DNA from: Oricola sp.
Lineage (GTDB): Bacteria > Pseudomonadota > Alphaproteobacteria > Rhizobiales > Rhizobiaceae
Assembly: GCF_022763245.1 (NCBI RefSeq)
Contig: NZ_JALEGV010000014.1
Span: 1-64,000 of the forward strand
Length of the DNA: 64,000 nucleotides
Reading direction: 5' to 3'
Shown here: positions 62,757 through 64,000 of the stretch, one piece after another
Position numbering within the stretch: position 1 is the stretch's first letter
Layout: the number at the start of each line of letters is the position of its first letter
Made by a program: the position numbers and the translations under genes
The notes under the pieces: model-generated
Told to the model about the DNA's origin: nothing
Database searches by the model: none
Seen by the model: only the letters and a program-made list of their open reading frames with translations

Positions 62757-64000
62757 ATGAACGCGCCGTTGCGCAAGTCGCGCCCCTATCTGTTCCATGG
62801 CCAGACCCAGTCGCTCTGCGAGACCTGCCTGAAGCTGGTGCCCGCCAAGATCCTGATCGACGGCGACGACGTCTGGTACCAGAAGCGCTGCCGCGAGCAC
62901 GGCGTGCAGATGACGAAGATCTCGTCGGATGCCGCCTACTACAAGGCGGAACTCTCCTTCCTGAAGCCCGGCGACCGGCCGCTGGACGTGCAGACGCGGA
63001 CGGATTTCGGCTGCCCCTGGGATTGCGGCCTCTGCCCCGATCACGAGCAGCATTCATGCCTTGCGATCATCGAGGTCAACGAGGCCTGCAACCTGACCTG
63101 CCCGGTCTGTTTTGCCGGCTCATCGCAACAGGCGACGAAGCAGCTCGACCTGGCCACGATCGGCCGGATGATGGATGCGCTGGTCGCCAGCGAGGGCGAG
63201 CCGGACCTCCTGCAGCTTTCCGGCGGCGAACCGACCATCCATCCGGACATCCTGACGATCGTCGACATGGCGCGCGAGCGGCCGATCCGCCATCTGATGA
63301 TCAACACCAACGGGCTGCGCATCGCCTCCGATCCGAAATTCGCCGACGCGCTGGCGGAGCGGCGCAGGGGACTGGAGATCTATCTGCAGTTCGATTCTCT
63401 GAAGCCCGAGGCCCTTAGAGAGCTGCGCGGCGCGGATCTGTCCAAGGTCAGGCGCAATGCGCTCGAGGCATTAGAGGCGCGCGGCATCTCCACCACGCTG
63501 GTCTGCACAGTGAAGAAGGGCGTCAATGACGACGAGATGGGCGACATCATCGCGCATGCCCTGAGATATCGCTGCGTGCGCGGCGTCACCTTCCAGCCGA
63601 TCCAGGATACCGGGCGCAATCTCGGCTTCGAAGCGAAGACCGACCGGGTCCTGCTGACCGACATCCGCCGGCGGATTGTCGAAGACAGCGGGATCTTCGG
63701 CGAGGCGGACATGATCCCGCTGCCCTGCAACCCGACCGCGATCTGCATCGGCTACGGCTTGCGCAACGGCGAGCAGGTCATCCCGGTGACCGCGATGATC
63801 CCGAAGGACGAACTGGTCGCCGAATTGCCGAACGCCGTGACCTTCGAGCGCTATCCGATGCTGCGGGAGCGGATCTTCGACCTGTTTTCGCTGTCGACCA
63901 TCGAGCCCAATGCGGCGCAGCGCTTCGGCGACCTCCTGTGCTGCCTGCCGCAGGTGGCCGTGCCGGAGGGGCTCGGATATGAAAACGTCTTCCGCGTCGT
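62757..64000 (+). CDS. Radical SAM protein of the MJ0619/Tes (tetraether lipid synthase)-like family, 3' truncated by window end
   Basis: At least 414 codons are open to the window end. N-terminal zinc/rubredoxin-like half (SLCETCLKL; RCREHG), then an auxiliary cluster motif CPWDCGLC with HEQHSC (about residues 88-102), then the SAM cluster CNLTCPVC (about 112-119), GGE motif LSGGEPTIHP, and later Cys (VCTV; PCNPTAICIG; CCLP). This layout is that of MJ0619 and of Tes, the archaeal enzyme that joins lipid tails by C-C bonds. Bacterial relatives have no assigned function. The neighbouring Lgt-like gene makes a lipid substrate plausible but unproven. Confidence 0.85.
   Translation, partial: MNAPLRKSRPYLFHGQTQSLCETCLKLVPAKILIDGDDVWYQKRCREHGVQMTKISSDAAYYKAELSFLKPGDRPLDVQTRTDFGCPWDCGLCPDHEQHSCLAIIEVNEACNLTCPVCFAGSSQQATKQLDLATIGRMMDALVASEGEPDLLQLSGGEPTIHPDILTIVDMARERPIRHLMINTNGLRIASDPKFADALAERRRGLEIYLQFDSLKPEALRELRGADLSKVRRNALEALEARGISTTLVCTVKKGVNDDEMGDIIAHALRYRCVRGVTFQPIQDTGRNLGFEAKTDRVLLTDIRRRIVEDSGIFGEADMIPLPCNPTAICIGYGLRNGEQVIPVTAMIPKDELVAELPNAVTFERYPMLRERIFDLFSLSTIEPNAAQRFGDLLCCLPQVAVPEGLGYENVFRV

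Noticed and set aside
62757-64000. RiPP-maturing radical SAM (SPASM) enzyme
   Set aside because: The N-terminal zinc-like domain and the CPWDCGLC cluster before the SAM motif fit the MJ0619/Tes family; no precursor peptide with a core region is seen.
1-64000. CRISPR arrays, tRNA, rRNA, prophage or insertion sequences
   Set aside because: No regularly spaced repeats with unique spacers, no cloverleaf or rRNA segments, and no transposase or integrase were recognised on reading; tRNAscan and IS searches were not possible here.

Overview
The window is high-GC chromosomal DNA from an alphaproteobacterium, most likely of the order Hyphomicrobiales (Rhizobiales). The evidence is the codon bias, the mosaic intergenic palindromes at 1-311 and 1254-1425, the dapF-mtaB-ftsY / septation protein A block facing ffh-chorismate mutase-rpsP, a solitary sqdB, a DUF2794 gene and an IalB-like protein. 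I cannot name the genus. I see no rRNA, tRNA, CRISPR array, prophage or transposase.

Layout. 1-1580: repeats around one conserved hypothetical gene. 1581-5203: a SAM methyltransferase/ATP-grasp pair, then an SDR oxidoreductase divergent from a TetR regulator with a shared inverted repeat. 5212-9324: a lone DnaB-type ATPase, then an aldehyde module (GAF/Fis regulator, aldehyde dehydrogenase, DUF779) with the same palindrome before and after the regulator. 9334-19241: secreted, cell-surface, stress and lipid genes (GT8 glycosyltransferase/epimerase, NUDIX, catalase behind an EcfG-like promoter, RidA-like protein, sulfolipid gene sqdB, DUF1223, DUF2794, GNAT, BAX inhibitor-1 with a structured leader). 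19460-28240: YbbA/YbbP-type ABC transporter divergent from a TesA-type esterase, then ThpR, PhhB, YkvA, endonuclease V-like protein, an ECF sigma factor, an IalB-like protein and RlmN. 28244-35804: LysE exporter, GT39-type transferase, PAP2 phosphatase, argG, an acyltransferase flanked by copies of the argG 3' end, and a MarR/Bcr-type efflux pair. 35961-48204: TAXI protein, M3 peptidase, Gnd, S2P protease, TypA coupled to a CAT-like enzyme, MFS transporter, and a polar amino acid ABC importer without its ATPase.

48290-64000 is the protein-targeting and translation neighbourhood: septation protein A, FtsY, MtaB and DapF on the minus strand, and Ffh, chorismate mutase and ribosomal protein S16 on the plus strand. 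Three stretches of other genes sit inside it: a secreted protein between ftsY and the septation gene; YcaQ-like, lipoprotein hydrolase, desaturase and metallo-hydrolase genes between dapF and ffh; and a four-gene cassette directly after rpsP.

That last cassette (61448-64000) is the best candidate for an undescribed system. It holds an Lgt-like membrane acyl-lipid transferase, two related two-helix mini-proteins, and a radical SAM enzyme with the cysteine layout of the MJ0619/tetraether-lipid-synthase (Tes) family, running off the window end. Next in interest are the ffh leader, where a promoter and an intrinsic terminator frame an RNA of about 105 nt before the start codon, and the roughly 1.4 kb acyltransferase insert bounded by a 27-bp near-perfect duplication of the argG terminus.
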